Origin: an uncultured Bacteroidales bacterium
Lineage (GTDB): Bacteria > Bacteroidota > Bacteroidia > Bacteroidales > FEN-979
DNA: 49,708 nt
NCBI GenBank assembly: GCA_903916595.1
Contig: CAIWXI010000111.1
Coordinates: 1-49,708, forward strand
Direction of reading: 5' to 3'
Below, piece by piece: positions 27,621-36,106 of this stretch. Made by a program: the position numbers and the translations under genes. Each line of letters opens with the position of its first letter. Position 1 is the stretch's first letter. The notes beneath the pieces are model-generated. The model searched no databases. It saw only the letters and a program-made list of their open reading frames with translations, and was not told the origin of the DNA.

Positions 27621-27628
27621 CAAAGGTA
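27621..27628 (-). promoter_or_regulatory. TAnnTTTG -7 box, pnuC operon
   Basis: Minus strand TACCTTTG, a perfect match. Faces away from the antiporter promoter at 27662-27669. The transcript begins almost on the coding sequence, so there is no room for a leader riboswitch. Confidence 0.5.
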
Positions 27629-27661
27629 AATTAATACCGTGGTTTGCAAATCAGAAAAGAC

Positions 27662-27669
27662 TAATTTTG
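27662..27669 (+). promoter_or_regulatory. TAnnTTTG -7 box, antiporter gene
   Basis: TAATTTTG, a perfect match 25 nt before the ATG at 27695. Confidence 0.45.
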
Positions 27670-27694
27670 TAGTCAGTAAGGTTCATGTTAGTTT

Positions 27695-28930
27695 ATGTTC
27701 CATCTTTTTCACTCACAGCTCCCGTTCATAGTTAATCTGCTGATCCTTTTACTGTCAGCCAAAATCCTGGGTGAAATCGCCGAACGCCTCGGTCAGCCTG
27801 CAATGATAGGCGAAGTTCTGGCCGGTGTGATTCTCGGACCTTCCCTGTTCAACATCATCCCAATAATAGGTGACATCAAACCCATTGGTGACCTGGGAGT
27901 TTTCCTTCTGATCTTAATGGCCGGGATGGAAATTGAGGCTGAGGAAATCAGAAATTCGATACGCGGAAAGAACCTGTGGATCGCCCTGTTGGGATTTTTA
28001 ATCCCAATGGGCAGTGGCCTGCTTATCGGACACCTTTTTCATTTCACAAATATCTTTACTATTTTTCTTAGTCTTTGTATTGCCATCACGGCTTTGCCGG
28101 TAAGCATCCGGATACTGATTGACCTGGGAAAGCTGAATTCGGATGTTGGCCAGAGAATAATTTCCGCTGCCATTTTCAACGACATCATATCACTGATGGT
28201 ACTAGGGATCATTCTTGATTACAACGGTACATCCGGTAAACTTGAAGATGTGACCTTTTCAATACTTATAACCGGATCTAAGTTGATCTTGTTTATTGCC
28301 ATTCTGGTCGTTGCCTACAGACTTATCGGCTTTTCCAAGACCAGGGTCAGTACTTTCAATCCTAAAATGGACCGTTTTCTGCATTATCTGAAAGGGAAGG
28401 AGTCAATGTTTGCCATTGTCATTCTGTTCGTGCTGATCTTTTCAAGCATTGCTGAGCTATTGGGTCTTCATTTCATAGTCGGGGCATTTTTCGGAGCCCT
28501 TCTGTTTCCCAGGACTATGTTTCAGAAATCTGAATTTGACCAGGTGAAACATTCCACCTCCAGTTTTACCATGGGTTTTCTTGCCCCTATTTTCTTTGCC
28601 ATCATGGGAGTTCAGTTTGATGCAAGCGCACTTACAAACGGACTTTTGCTTACCGTGGTTCTTATTGCTTCTTTCCTGAGTAAAATTCTGGGTGGTTACT
28701 TCGGCTCCAGGCTTGCAGGATTTAACAACATGAAATCCATCACAATCGGCCTGGGACTGAATGCCCGGGGGATAATGGAGCTGGTCATCGCGAACATTGC
28801 ACTGCAGAAAGGATTTATAGACGTTCCTTTTTTCTCTATTCTGGTCATGATGGCCCTTCTAACCACACTCATCACACCATTTCTGCTTAAAGATGCTTTT
28901 GTACGAATAGAGAAATCGGAACACGGTTAA
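27695..28930 (+). CDS. Cation/proton antiporter (CPA2/KefB-like)
   Basis: 411 residues, about 12 membrane helices with the Na_H_Exchanger pattern: GEIAERLGQPAMIGEVLAG at the start, and ITALPVSIRI then FNDIISLMVLG. The ion-binding pair reads Asn-Asp (ND) instead of Asp-Asp, as in electroneutral exchangers; Na+ or K+ for H+ is the likely exchange. No C-terminal RCK domain, so ligand gating as in Kef systems is not indicated. Inner membrane. Has its own promoter and is followed by DedA after 48 nt with a further promoter box. Confidence 0.9.
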   Translation: MFHLFHSQLPFIVNLLILLLSAKILGEIAERLGQPAMIGEVLAGVILGPSLFNIIPIIGDIKPIGDLGVFLLILMAGMEIEAEEIRNSIRGKNLWIALLGFLIPMGSGLLIGHLFHFTNIFTIFLSLCIAITALPVSIRILIDLGKLNSDVGQRIISAAIFNDIISLMVLGIILDYNGTSGKLEDVTFSILITGSKLILFIAILVVAYRLIGFSKTRVSTFNPKMDRFLHYLKGKESMFAIVILFVLIFSSIAELLGLHFIVGAFFGALLFPRTMFQKSEFDQVKHSTSSFTMGFLAPIFFAIMGVQFDASALTNGLLLTVVLIASFLSKILGGYFGSRLAGFNNMKSITIGLGLNARGIMELVIANIALQKGFIDVPFFSILVMMALLTTLITPFLLKDAFVRIEKSEHG

Positions 28931-28948
28931 CAACAACAAAAAAACGAC

Positions 28949-28956
28949 TACTTTTG
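28949..28956 (+). promoter_or_regulatory. TAnnTTTG -7 box, dedA
   Basis: TACTTTTG, a perfect match 22 nt before the ATG. The sequence after it (TCTCCCTTTAATAAA) resembles that after the DUF1573 box on the other strand near 46050. Confidence 0.5.
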
Positions 28957-28978
28957 TCTCCCTTTAATAAAGCCGGCT

Positions 28979-29626
28979 ATGGAAATCATCAGGTATTTAA
29001 TTGATTTTATACTGCATATCGACAAGCATCTGCTAGAGATTGTAAGCAATTATCAAACATGGACTTATCTTATCTTATTCCTGATTGTGTTCATGGAAAC
29101 AGGATTAGTAGTAACACCATTCCTGCCCGGTGATTCTTTACTGTTTGCTGCAGGTGCAATAGCTGCCTTACCCGGGGAGCCTTTACAGATGCTGCCCCTG
29201 GTAGTTCTCTTAATCGTTGCGGCTTTCACGGGCGACAACACTAATTATTTCATCGGGAAGTTCCTGGGTGAAAAAGTCTATGAAAAAAATTACCGCCTGA
29301 TCAAACGGGAATATCTTGACAAAACCCATGGATTTTATGAAAGGCATGGGGGAAAGACCCTCATCATTGCCAGATTTATGCCGATTATCAGGACTTTCGC
29401 CCCATTCGTGGCGGGAGTAGGAAAGATGACCTACATCAGGTTTATCAGCTTCAGCATCTTTGGAAATATACTCTGGGTAGTATTATTTACCCTGGCCGGA
29501 TATTTATTCGGTAATATATCCTTCATTAAAAACAATTTCACACTGGCCATTCTGGCTATCATCCTTATCTCGCTTTTACCTATGATCATTGCCTTTGTGC
29601 AAAATCTTTTCAAAAAGAGCGCTTAG
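28979..29626 (+). CDS. DedA family membrane protein
   Basis: 215 residues. DedA hallmarks are FLPGDSLLFAAGAIA and the FMPIIRTFAPFVAGVGKM segment, with re-entrant and transmembrane helices. DedA proteins act in phospholipid or undecaprenyl-phosphate translocation; the substrate of this one is not known. Inner membrane. Its TAG is only 2 bp from the convergent transketolase-C stop. Confidence 0.92.
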   Translation: MEIIRYLIDFILHIDKHLLEIVSNYQTWTYLILFLIVFMETGLVVTPFLPGDSLLFAAGAIAALPGEPLQMLPLVVLLIVAAFTGDNTNYFIGKFLGEKVYEKNYRLIKREYLDKTHGFYERHGGKTLIIARFMPIIRTFAPFVAGVGKMTYIRFISFSIFGNILWVVLFTLAGYLFGNISFIKNNFTLAILAIILISLLPMIIAFVQNLFKKSA

Positions 29627-29628
29627 AC

Positions 29629-30588
29629 TCAGGTTTTTTTTCTTGACAGGACGGCTTTTACAGCCTTAACCACGTCGATTGTTTCCAAACCGAATTTTTC
29701 CAGAAGTTCTTCGGGTGTTCCGCTTTCGCCAAAGACGTCATCAATAGCAACCATTTCAACCGGAACGGGAAATTTCCTCGACAGAAGCTGTGCGATGCTG
29801 TCGCCTAGCCCGCCATTTCTCTGATGTTCCTCGGCCGTGACCACGCAGCCAGTTTTTCCGGCAGATGCCAGAACAGCTTCTTCATCCAGAGGTTTTATGG
29901 TATGAATGTTAATGACTTCGGATGAGATCCCCTGTTCCTCTAAGATGCGGCATGCTTCAAGCGATTTCCATACCAGATGGCCCGTGGCAATTATAGTGAC
30001 ATCAACACCCTCGTTGAGAATCAGAGCCTTGCCTATTTCAAACTTTTGATCTGAAGATGTGAAATTGGGCACTTTGGGACGGCCGAACCTGAGATAAACC
30101 GGGCCTTCGTAGCTGGCAACCGCAAGGGTTGCAGCCTTGGTCTGATTGAAGTCGCAGGGATTGATTACAGTCATGTTCGGGAGCATCTTCATCATTCCAA
30201 GGTCTTCAATATTCTGGTGAGTAGCCCCGTCTTCACCCAGGGTAACTCCTGCATGAGAAGCACATATTTTTACATTTTTTTTGGAGTAGGCTACCGACTG
30301 CCTGATCTGGTCATACACTCTTCCGGTCGAGAAATTGGCGAAAGTCGCGGTAAATGGTATCTTCCCTCCTATCGTCAGACCGGCCGCAATACATATCATG
30401 TTTGCCTCAGCTATCCCTGTTTCGATAAATCTCTCAGGGTAATCCCTGGCAAAAGCCTCAAGTTTCATCGAAGGAGTGAGGTCAGCACATAGAGCAATCA
30501 CATCGGGATTCGATCTCCCGAGTTCATTCATCGCTTCTCCAAAACCCGAACGGGTATCCTTTGAACCGGAATCGATATAATCTTTCAT
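29629..30588 (-). CDS. Transketolase, C-terminal subunit
   Basis: 319 residues: pyrimidine-binding domain (about 1-175) with the TPP-activating Glu in ERFIETGIAEANM, followed by the transketolase C domain (about 190-310). Pairs with the N-terminal subunit encoded at 32145-32990 to form an active enzyme of the pentose phosphate pathway, as in archaeal and many bacterial split transketolases. The halves are separated here by the vWA gene and a 75-bp repeat, which lies 41 nt upstream of this start. A dehydrogenase/synthase relative (DXS-like) is less likely given the short subunits. Confidence 0.88.
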   Translation of the reverse strand: MKDYIDSGSKDTRSGFGEAMNELGRSNPDVIALCADLTPSMKLEAFARDYPERFIETGIAEANMICIAAGLTIGGKIPFTATFANFSTGRVYDQIRQSVAYSKKNVKICASHAGVTLGEDGATHQNIEDLGMMKMLPNMTVINPCDFNQTKAATLAVASYEGPVYLRFGRPKVPNFTSSDQKFEIGKALILNEGVDVTIIATGHLVWKSLEACRILEEQGISSEVINIHTIKPLDEEAVLASAGKTGCVVTAEEHQRNGGLGDSIAQLLSRKFPVPVEMVAIDDVFGESGTPEELLEKFGLETIDVVKAVKAVLSRKKT

Positions 30589-30629
30589 TCTTTCAATGTT
30601 TAATTTTTAATTCGGATATTCATTTCGCC

Positions 30630-30704
30630 ATTTCACCATTTATTCACGAATTGTCTATTTTATTTGTGTTCATTACGGCTTCGCCGAACACCAGTTCACC
30701 ATTT
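30630..30704 (-). repeat. 75-bp interspersed repeat, copy 1
   Basis: Read on the minus strand it starts within the vWA stop codon with AAATGGTGAACTGG, contains the hairpin GTGTTC...GAACAC with inner GGC-GAA-GCC, and ends AAATGGTGAAAT. It matches 44202-44276 on the plus strand over 75 bp with one mismatch (plus-strand base 30694). Octamer units ATGGTGAA occur at both ends. It fills most of the intergenic space before the transketolase C gene. Confidence 0.9.
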
Positions 30705-32136
30705 AATTCGCGTACATCTTCACATTGGTTGTCTGCCCTGATTCCACCTTGAACGACTTCTCCTCTGTATAGGAAGACGAGTTAGAATACTTGGGCCTGA
30801 ATACCACCCTGTAATTTCCCGGCTGAAGATATAGAGTTTCCTGCTGCTGCTGATTATCTTTCAGATTGTACAGCCAGGTGAGGCCTTTCTTTTCTTCGAT
30901 ATAAAGACTGCCGTATCCATTTGTCGCCCTTTGTATTACAGCAATACCCGGGGTAGGTATTTCAACAAAGGTGGTATGGCTTTGAGTAACATCAACGTCT
31001 TTTACTGTAATTCTGGGCATACATAGGATCTCAATGTCATATTTCCCGACAAGATACTTTTCGACCTGGTCAAACTGATGAACGTTCAGGGTCTGATTCT
31101 GGCCGGCTTTCCTGATAATGCAGGGGAGATACTTCAGGGTTGCATTTCCACTTGCTTTGAATGTAAGGTAACCCTGGGGTGCATCGATACCGACAACAGT
31201 ATGTTTGCCTGGAGTAAGTTTCACTGAATCTTTTCTCACCGGGGGTATAGTATGTACAACTACATCATATGAAACCAGCGGGTCAACATCGAGTGTATCA
31301 GGAAGGCCCTTCGCGTTAAGAGAGTGAATAAAATTGTATTTGATCAGCCCGCTCTTGTTGTCATAGAAGGTCATGGCTACATTTGTTTCGGTCGGATTAT
31401 GCTGCTGGTCGAGCAGATTCACCTGCATTGTAGTTGGGTTTAGTGTACGGCTGATGATGACTTTGAGGGCATTGGCAAATTCCTTTTCGTTGCTGGCATC
31501 AAAATACGTTCCAACGCAGTCGAACTGATCTTTGAAATTTTTACCGATCCCCACGATAAAAGGTTTCAGTGAAATCCCTTTTTCCTGGAGCTGGGCTGAT
31601 ACCGCACAGGGGTCGCCTCCACATTCCTCCAGGCCGTCGGTAATTAGAATTATTACGTTGCGGCAATGGTCACAGGGGGTGAAATCTTTTGCGGCAAGGG
31701 ATAGCGAATAGGCGATAGGTGTGGTTCCGCTGGGGCTGATGATTTTCAGCACATGCTTGATACGCGCAGTATTGTCCCTGGCAAAAGGGACTTCCAGCCT
31801 CGAATCGCTACAGTCCTGGGGAGGAAAAGGCTTCTGATGTCCATAAACCCTTAAAGCCAGTTCAAGGTCAGTGGTGTTCCGCAGGCTATCGAGCAGAGCT
31901 GAGAAAAGCCGGGTGGCAATATTGAATTTGGTATCGCTCTGCCATCTTCCGAACATACTCTGGGATGCATCAAACACGAAAAGGATACGCGTTACGGGTT
32001 TGGGTTTTTCAGGTTCCTTACGGGCTTGTCCATAAGCAGGAGCAATAAGAAAAAGCAATGATAAAAACAGTATCGGATGCCTTACTTTCCGATGCAGATA
32101 AATCAGGGTTGTATTTTTTATAACCTGGAACTTCAT
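30703..32136 (-). CDS. Secreted von Willebrand factor A domain protein
   Basis: 477 residues with a hydrophobic export signal after a long basic N-region (ILFLSLLFLIAPAYG). The vWA domain (about 45-235) has a complete MIDAS: DASQS, the Thr in SGTTPIAYS, and ITDGLEECGGD. The remaining 240 residues are beta-rich and end in NVKMYAN; no known enzymatic domain is seen. Likely periplasmic or outer-membrane-attached, binding a partner through Mg2+. It begins 8 nt after the transketolase N-subunit gene, so it is co-transcribed with a cytoplasmic enzyme although it is itself exported. Its stop is overlapped by the repeat. Confidence 0.83.
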   Translation of the reverse strand: MKFQVIKNTTLIYLHRKVRHPILFLSLLFLIAPAYGQARKEPEKPKPVTRILFVFDASQSMFGRWQSDTKFNIATRLFSALLDSLRNTTDLELALRVYGHQKPFPPQDCSDSRLEVPFARDNTARIKHVLKIISPSGTTPIAYSLSLAAKDFTPCDHCRNVIILITDGLEECGGDPCAVSAQLQEKGISLKPFIVGIGKNFKDQFDCVGTYFDASNEKEFANALKVIISRTLNPTTMQVNLLDQQHNPTETNVAMTFYDNKSGLIKYNFIHSLNAKGLPDTLDVDPLVSYDVVVHTIPPVRKDSVKLTPGKHTVVGIDAPQGYLTFKASGNATLKYLPCIIRKAGQNQTLNVHQFDQVEKYLVGKYDIEILCMPRITVKDVDVTQSHTTFVEIPTPGIAVIQRATNGYGSLYIEEKKGLTWLYNLKDNQQQQETLYLQPGNYRVVFRPKYSNSSSYTEEKSFKVESGQTTNVKMYAN

Positions 32137-32144
32137 ATCAGTGT

Positions 32145-32990
32145 TTAATAATCACCAAGGGTCTCCTGCAACTGTCCAAGAGCATTTAATGCCTGTTCGT
32201 TGGTTGGAGGAACCCCATGCCATTCGTGCTTATCCATCATAAAATCCACGCCAAACCCCATATGGGTATGCATTATGATCATATTGGGCTTTCCCTTGCC
32301 TGTCATAGATTTTACAGCATTCAGAACCCTCAGGATGTCAGGTATGTCATTCCCGTTCATGTCGGTTACTTCCCAGCCAAAAGCCTCAAACTTTGCCCGC
32401 AGGCTTCCCATGGGAAGAACTTTTTCGGTTGGGCCATCTATTTGTTTTCCGTTATAATCAATCACGGCAATAAGGTTATCAATCTTTTTTGCAGCAGCGA
32501 ACATCAGGGCTTCCCAGTTCTGGCCTTCCTGGAGTTCGCCATCACCGCAGAGAGTGTAAACAAGGTGCTTGTCTCCATTCATTTTTTTTGCAATTGCAGC
32601 CCCTATCGATACCGAAAGTCCCTGTCCGAGAGAACCTGAAGCGATTCGTATGCCCGGAAGATGTTCCATGGTTGAAGGATGCCCCTGGAGCCGGGCGCCA
32701 AGTTTGCGAAGCGTACCCAGTTCCGGCAGTGGAAAAAAGCCATATCTCGCGAGAACGCTATACCAGGCGGGACAGACATGCCCGTTTGAAAGAAAAAAAA
32801 TGTCCTCATTTTTTCCGTTCATGGTAAATTGTGCATGATCGGGGCGCATAATTGCAAAGTACAGCACCGTAAGAAAATCGGCAACTCCCAATGATCCGCC
32901 CGGATGCCCGGAAGCGGCCCCGTTGACCATTCTGATGACATCTCTCCTGACCTGAGTCGAAATTTTCTGCAATTCTTCTGGTGTAGGCAT
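32145..32990 (-). CDS. Transketolase, N-terminal subunit
   Basis: 281 residues: TPP-binding domain with ASGHPGGSLG and GDGELQEGQNWEA...VIDYNGKQIDG (the GDG-x-N cofactor motif). Complete as a stand-alone half. Works with the C-terminal subunit two genes downstream (29629-30588), separated by the vWA gene. Has a perfect -7 box at 33019-33026, so it heads the three-gene operon. Confidence 0.92.
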   Translation of the reverse strand: MPTPEELQKISTQVRRDVIRMVNGAASGHPGGSLGVADFLTVLYFAIMRPDHAQFTMNGKNEDIFFLSNGHVCPAWYSVLARYGFFPLPELGTLRKLGARLQGHPSTMEHLPGIRIASGSLGQGLSVSIGAAIAKKMNGDKHLVYTLCGDGELQEGQNWEALMFAAAKKIDNLIAVIDYNGKQIDGPTEKVLPMGSLRAKFEAFGWEVTDMNGNDIPDILRVLNAVKSMTGKGKPNMIIMHTHMGFGVDFMMDKHEWHGVPPTNEQALNALGQLQETLGDY

Positions 32991-33018
32991 TTCCTTGTTA
33001 TGATTTACGTGTATCGGT

Positions 33019-33026
33019 CAAAGATA
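33019..33026 (-). promoter_or_regulatory. TAnnTTTG -7 box, transketolase operon
   Basis: Minus strand TATCTTTG, a perfect match 28 nt before the ATG at 32990. Confidence 0.45.
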
Positions 33027-33138
33027 TAGGAATCCTATGGGCCAGCAGGACTGATGTTAATAACATTGGATAAGATTCTCGCAATCTCACTTCAATTTTA
33101 GCTTCTTTTGTTTGGGGTATACACACGTATATAATAGT

Positions 33139-36069
33139 ATGAACAATTCAGTAAAGCACAGAATCTTCCTGATTTCTTTTTTTCTTTTGTTTGGAGTTTT
33201 ATCATACTCCCAGGGAATCCAGCGAACCGACAGCCTCTGGGCCGATTCTGTGTTCAGGCTTCTCACACCGGAACAGAAAATAGCGCAGTTGTTCATGATC
33301 AGGGCCTTTTCTTACAAAGACGGGATTTATAAGGACAGCCTGGCCTCAGTGGTTGAGAAATATCAACCGGGGGGTATTTGTTTTTTCAAAGGCATGCCCT
33401 ATGCCCAGGCTGGCCTTACCAATAGGCTGCAGCAGTTAAGCAAAGTCCCGATGCTGGTAGCTATCGATGCCGAATGGGGCCTGGGAATGCGGCTCGACAG
33501 CGCCATTGCCTTTCCCAGACCAATAACCCTTGGGGCTATTTCTAACGATACCCTGATATATCAGATGGCAGCCAGGATTGCTGCTGACTGCCGGCGGCTT
33601 GGGATTCATATTAATTTCGCTCCCGTTGCCGACATCAACTGCAATCCCGACAATCCGGTGATCAACTTCAGGTCGTTCGGGGAAAATAAATTCCTGGTGG
33701 CGAAAAAAAGTCTGAGTTATGCAAAAGGCCTGCAGGACAATGGAGTAATGGCTGTGGCAAAACATTTCCCGGGGCATGGAGACACCGATTCCGACTCCCA
33801 TCTCACATTGCCTGTAATAAGACATTCGAAAGATAGAATGGATACGATGGAGCTTTATCCCTTCAAGTCTCTGATCAAAAACGATATACAGGGGATCATG
33901 ATCGCTCATCTTTACCTGCCGTGTTATGATTCTTCTGCCAATGCGGCCGCAACACTGTCGTACCCGGTTGTAAGTCAGCTATTAAAGGACAAACTGGGAT
34001 TCAAAGGATTTGTTTTTACCGATGCCCTTGACATGCAAGGTGTTGCAAAGTATTTCAAAGCCGGAGAGATTGAACTCAAAGCTCTGCAGGCCGGCAATGA
34101 CATTCTTCTTCTTCCCCAGCACATTCAGAAGGCGGTTCGGCTAATCAAAGCGGCCGCCGACAGCAGCCTGGTCGCCTGGACAATGATTGATGAAAAATGC
34201 TTCCGCATCCTGATGCTTAAAAGCGGGCTTGGGGTAACTAAAGCTCCCATCAATACTGCTAATCTCTACAATGACCTGAATTTAAGGTCATCGATTCTAT
34301 TGCAGAAAGAAGGATTTGCCTCGGCTCTCACTCTTGTTAAAAATGAACCAGGCCTGATCCCAGTTATCTCGCTTGAAAAAAAACATATTGCTTATCTGGG
34401 GATCGGGGATAAACCCGCAAACAAATTTTCGGAAATCCTGAACAAATATACCGCTGTAGCTCCTTTTTTTCTTCCTCTCAAGTTCAATAAAACACAGAAA
34501 GACAGCATAATAGCCAAGCTGAAGGAATTCGATATCCTTATTATCGGACTCCATTCGATGACCGGATATCCTGCCGACAGCTTCAATCTTTCCAAGCAGG
34601 CACTGCAATTGGCCGACACTCTTTCTGGAAGCATGAGAACAGCCCTGGTCGTGTTTGGCAATCCATACTCCCTGAAGCTTTTGAAAAAACCCGTGAATGC
34701 CGGATCAATTCTGGTTGCTTACCAGGATTTTCCCATTACGCAGCTTCTGGCCGCCGAGGTACTATTTGGTGGAATCCCTGCCCAGGGCCATCTGCCGGTA
34801 CGTTCTGCCAGTTTTCCATACGGGACAGGAGAAAAAACCGTTAAAACAAGATTCTCTTTCGTTATGCCCGAAGAAATAGGGCTCACCGACCAGTCGCTTG
34901 AAATCATCGATTCAATTGCCCAATCAGGAATAACACTGGGTGCGTATCCCGGCTGCCAGGTGCTTCTTGCCCGGGACGGGAAAGTTTTTTATCAAAAAGC
35001 ATTCGGACATCCGCAGTATACCGATACGGTTAAAGTGGCCAATAGCGATTTATACGATATTGCTTCAGTCACCAAGATCGCTGCAACTACTTTGGCTATC
35101 ATGAAACTTTACGATCAGGGGAAATTGACTTTGGATGACAGCCTGGGAAAATTCCTTCCTGTATTGGCGGCTTCCAACAAGTCGGCGTTAAGTATACGTG
35201 ATATCATGACCCACAGGGCAGGGCTGCACGCGTGGATTCCATTTTATAAATCGGTAATCAATGCCAATGGTTATGATAATACGGTTATCAGCAAAGATTC
35301 CACCGCTTTGTTCCCGGTAAAAGTTGCCGATAGTTTATTTATCAACGCTACATACCGCGATACTATTTTTTCCCGGATTATACATTCCTCCCTGGGTGAA
35401 AAGGGAAAATATCTTTATAGCGACCTGGGTTTTTATCTTCTCAGGCTGGTCGTTGAAAAAATCAGCGGAAAACCCTTTGATGTATACCTTGATGAAACTT
35501 TTTACAGCCCTCTGGGGCTGCATTATACAAGCTTCAATCCATATAAAAGATTCCCCTCTGCCATGATCATGCCAACGGAGAATGATACGGAATTCCGGAA
35601 ACAGCTTATCAGGGGAACCGTGCATGATCCCGGGGCCGCCATGCTGGGAGGCATTTCAGGCCATGCAGGCATTTTCACGAACTCGCTGGAGCTGGGCGTG
35701 ATCATGCAGATGCTACTGAACAAGGGCTGTTACGGGGGAATGACTTTTCTCTCCGCTTCTACTGTAAAAACCTTCACCAGCTGCCAGTTTCCCGGAAGCG
35801 GGAACCGCAGGGCCCTGGGTTTTGACAAGCCGTTGCAAAATTACAAAGCAGAAAGCCCCAGTTGTAAAAGCGCCTCAGCCGAAAGTTTTGGACATAGCGG
35901 ATTTACCGGTACCTATACCTGGGCCGACCCCTCAAATGGCCTGGTTTATGTGTTCCTTTCGAACCGGGTCTGCCCTTCGGCAGCCAACCAGAAACTCAGG
36001 GACCTGAACATCCGCACAAATATTCAGCAGGCTGTATATGATCTATTCGGGAAATTTGGCGTCAAATAA
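33139..36069 (+). CDS. GH3 beta-N-acetylglucosaminidase / class C beta-lactamase-like fusion
   Basis: 976 residues from the ATG at 33139; a TTG at 33112 opens the frame earlier but the signal peptide (IFLISFFLLFGVLSYSQG) fits the ATG. The GH3 NagZ-like domain (about 30-370) has KHFPGHGDTDSDSH near 207 and the nucleophile Asp in FTDALDMQG near 295. A middle region follows, then a serine beta-lactamase/esterase fold (about 600-976) with the SxxK motif in ASVTKIAA near 643, YSD in place of the usual YxN, and HSGFTGT. Periplasmic; likely trims N-acetylglucosamine from peptidoglycan fragments and hydrolyses a second bond. Similar fusions are known in Bacteroidota. Confidence 0.9.
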   Translation: MNNSVKHRIFLISFFLLFGVLSYSQGIQRTDSLWADSVFRLLTPEQKIAQLFMIRAFSYKDGIYKDSLASVVEKYQPGGICFFKGMPYAQAGLTNRLQQLSKVPMLVAIDAEWGLGMRLDSAIAFPRPITLGAISNDTLIYQMAARIAADCRRLGIHINFAPVADINCNPDNPVINFRSFGENKFLVAKKSLSYAKGLQDNGVMAVAKHFPGHGDTDSDSHLTLPVIRHSKDRMDTMELYPFKSLIKNDIQGIMIAHLYLPCYDSSANAAATLSYPVVSQLLKDKLGFKGFVFTDALDMQGVAKYFKAGEIELKALQAGNDILLLPQHIQKAVRLIKAAADSSLVAWTMIDEKCFRILMLKSGLGVTKAPINTANLYNDLNLRSSILLQKEGFASALTLVKNEPGLIPVISLEKKHIAYLGIGDKPANKFSEILNKYTAVAPFFLPLKFNKTQKDSIIAKLKEFDILIIGLHSMTGYPADSFNLSKQALQLADTLSGSMRTALVVFGNPYSLKLLKKPVNAGSILVAYQDFPITQLLAAEVLFGGIPAQGHLPVRSASFPYGTGEKTVKTRFSFVMPEEIGLTDQSLEIIDSIAQSGITLGAYPGCQVLLARDGKVFYQKAFGHPQYTDTVKVANSDLYDIASVTKIAATTLAIMKLYDQGKLTLDDSLGKFLPVLAASNKSALSIRDIMTHRAGLHAWIPFYKSVINANGYDNTVISKDSTALFPVKVADSLFINATYRDTIFSRIIHSSLGEKGKYLYSDLGFYLLRLVVEKISGKPFDVYLDETFYSPLGLHYTSFNPYKRFPSAMIMPTENDTEFRKQLIRGTVHDPGAAMLGGISGHAGIFTNSLELGVIMQMLLNKGCYGGMTFLSASTVKTFTSCQFPGSGNRRALGFDKPLQNYKAESPSCKSASAESFGHSGFTGTYTWADPSNGLVYVFLSNRVCPSAANQKLRDLNIRTNIQQAVYDLFGKFGVK

Positions 36070-36070
36070 T

Positions 36071-36078
36071 TACCTTTG
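36071..36078 (+). promoter_or_regulatory. TAnnTTTG -7 box, membrane-protein gene
   Basis: TACCTTTG, a perfect match directly after the GH3 fusion stop and 28 nt before the ATG at 36107. Confidence 0.45.
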
Positions 36079-36106
36079 CCGCCAAACCAAAAAATAACAC
36101 TGAAAC

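Noticed and set aside
27601-27695. Leader riboswitch for pnuC
   Set aside because: The -7 box leaves at most about 20 nt of leader, too little for any NAD-type riboswitch.
30561-30752. Short frame encoding a peptide shared with one at 44064-44255 (both contain SILFVFITASPNT)
   Set aside because: The shared peptide comes from the 75-bp repeat read in the same frame; both overlap real genes at their ends and have no codon bias or start context.
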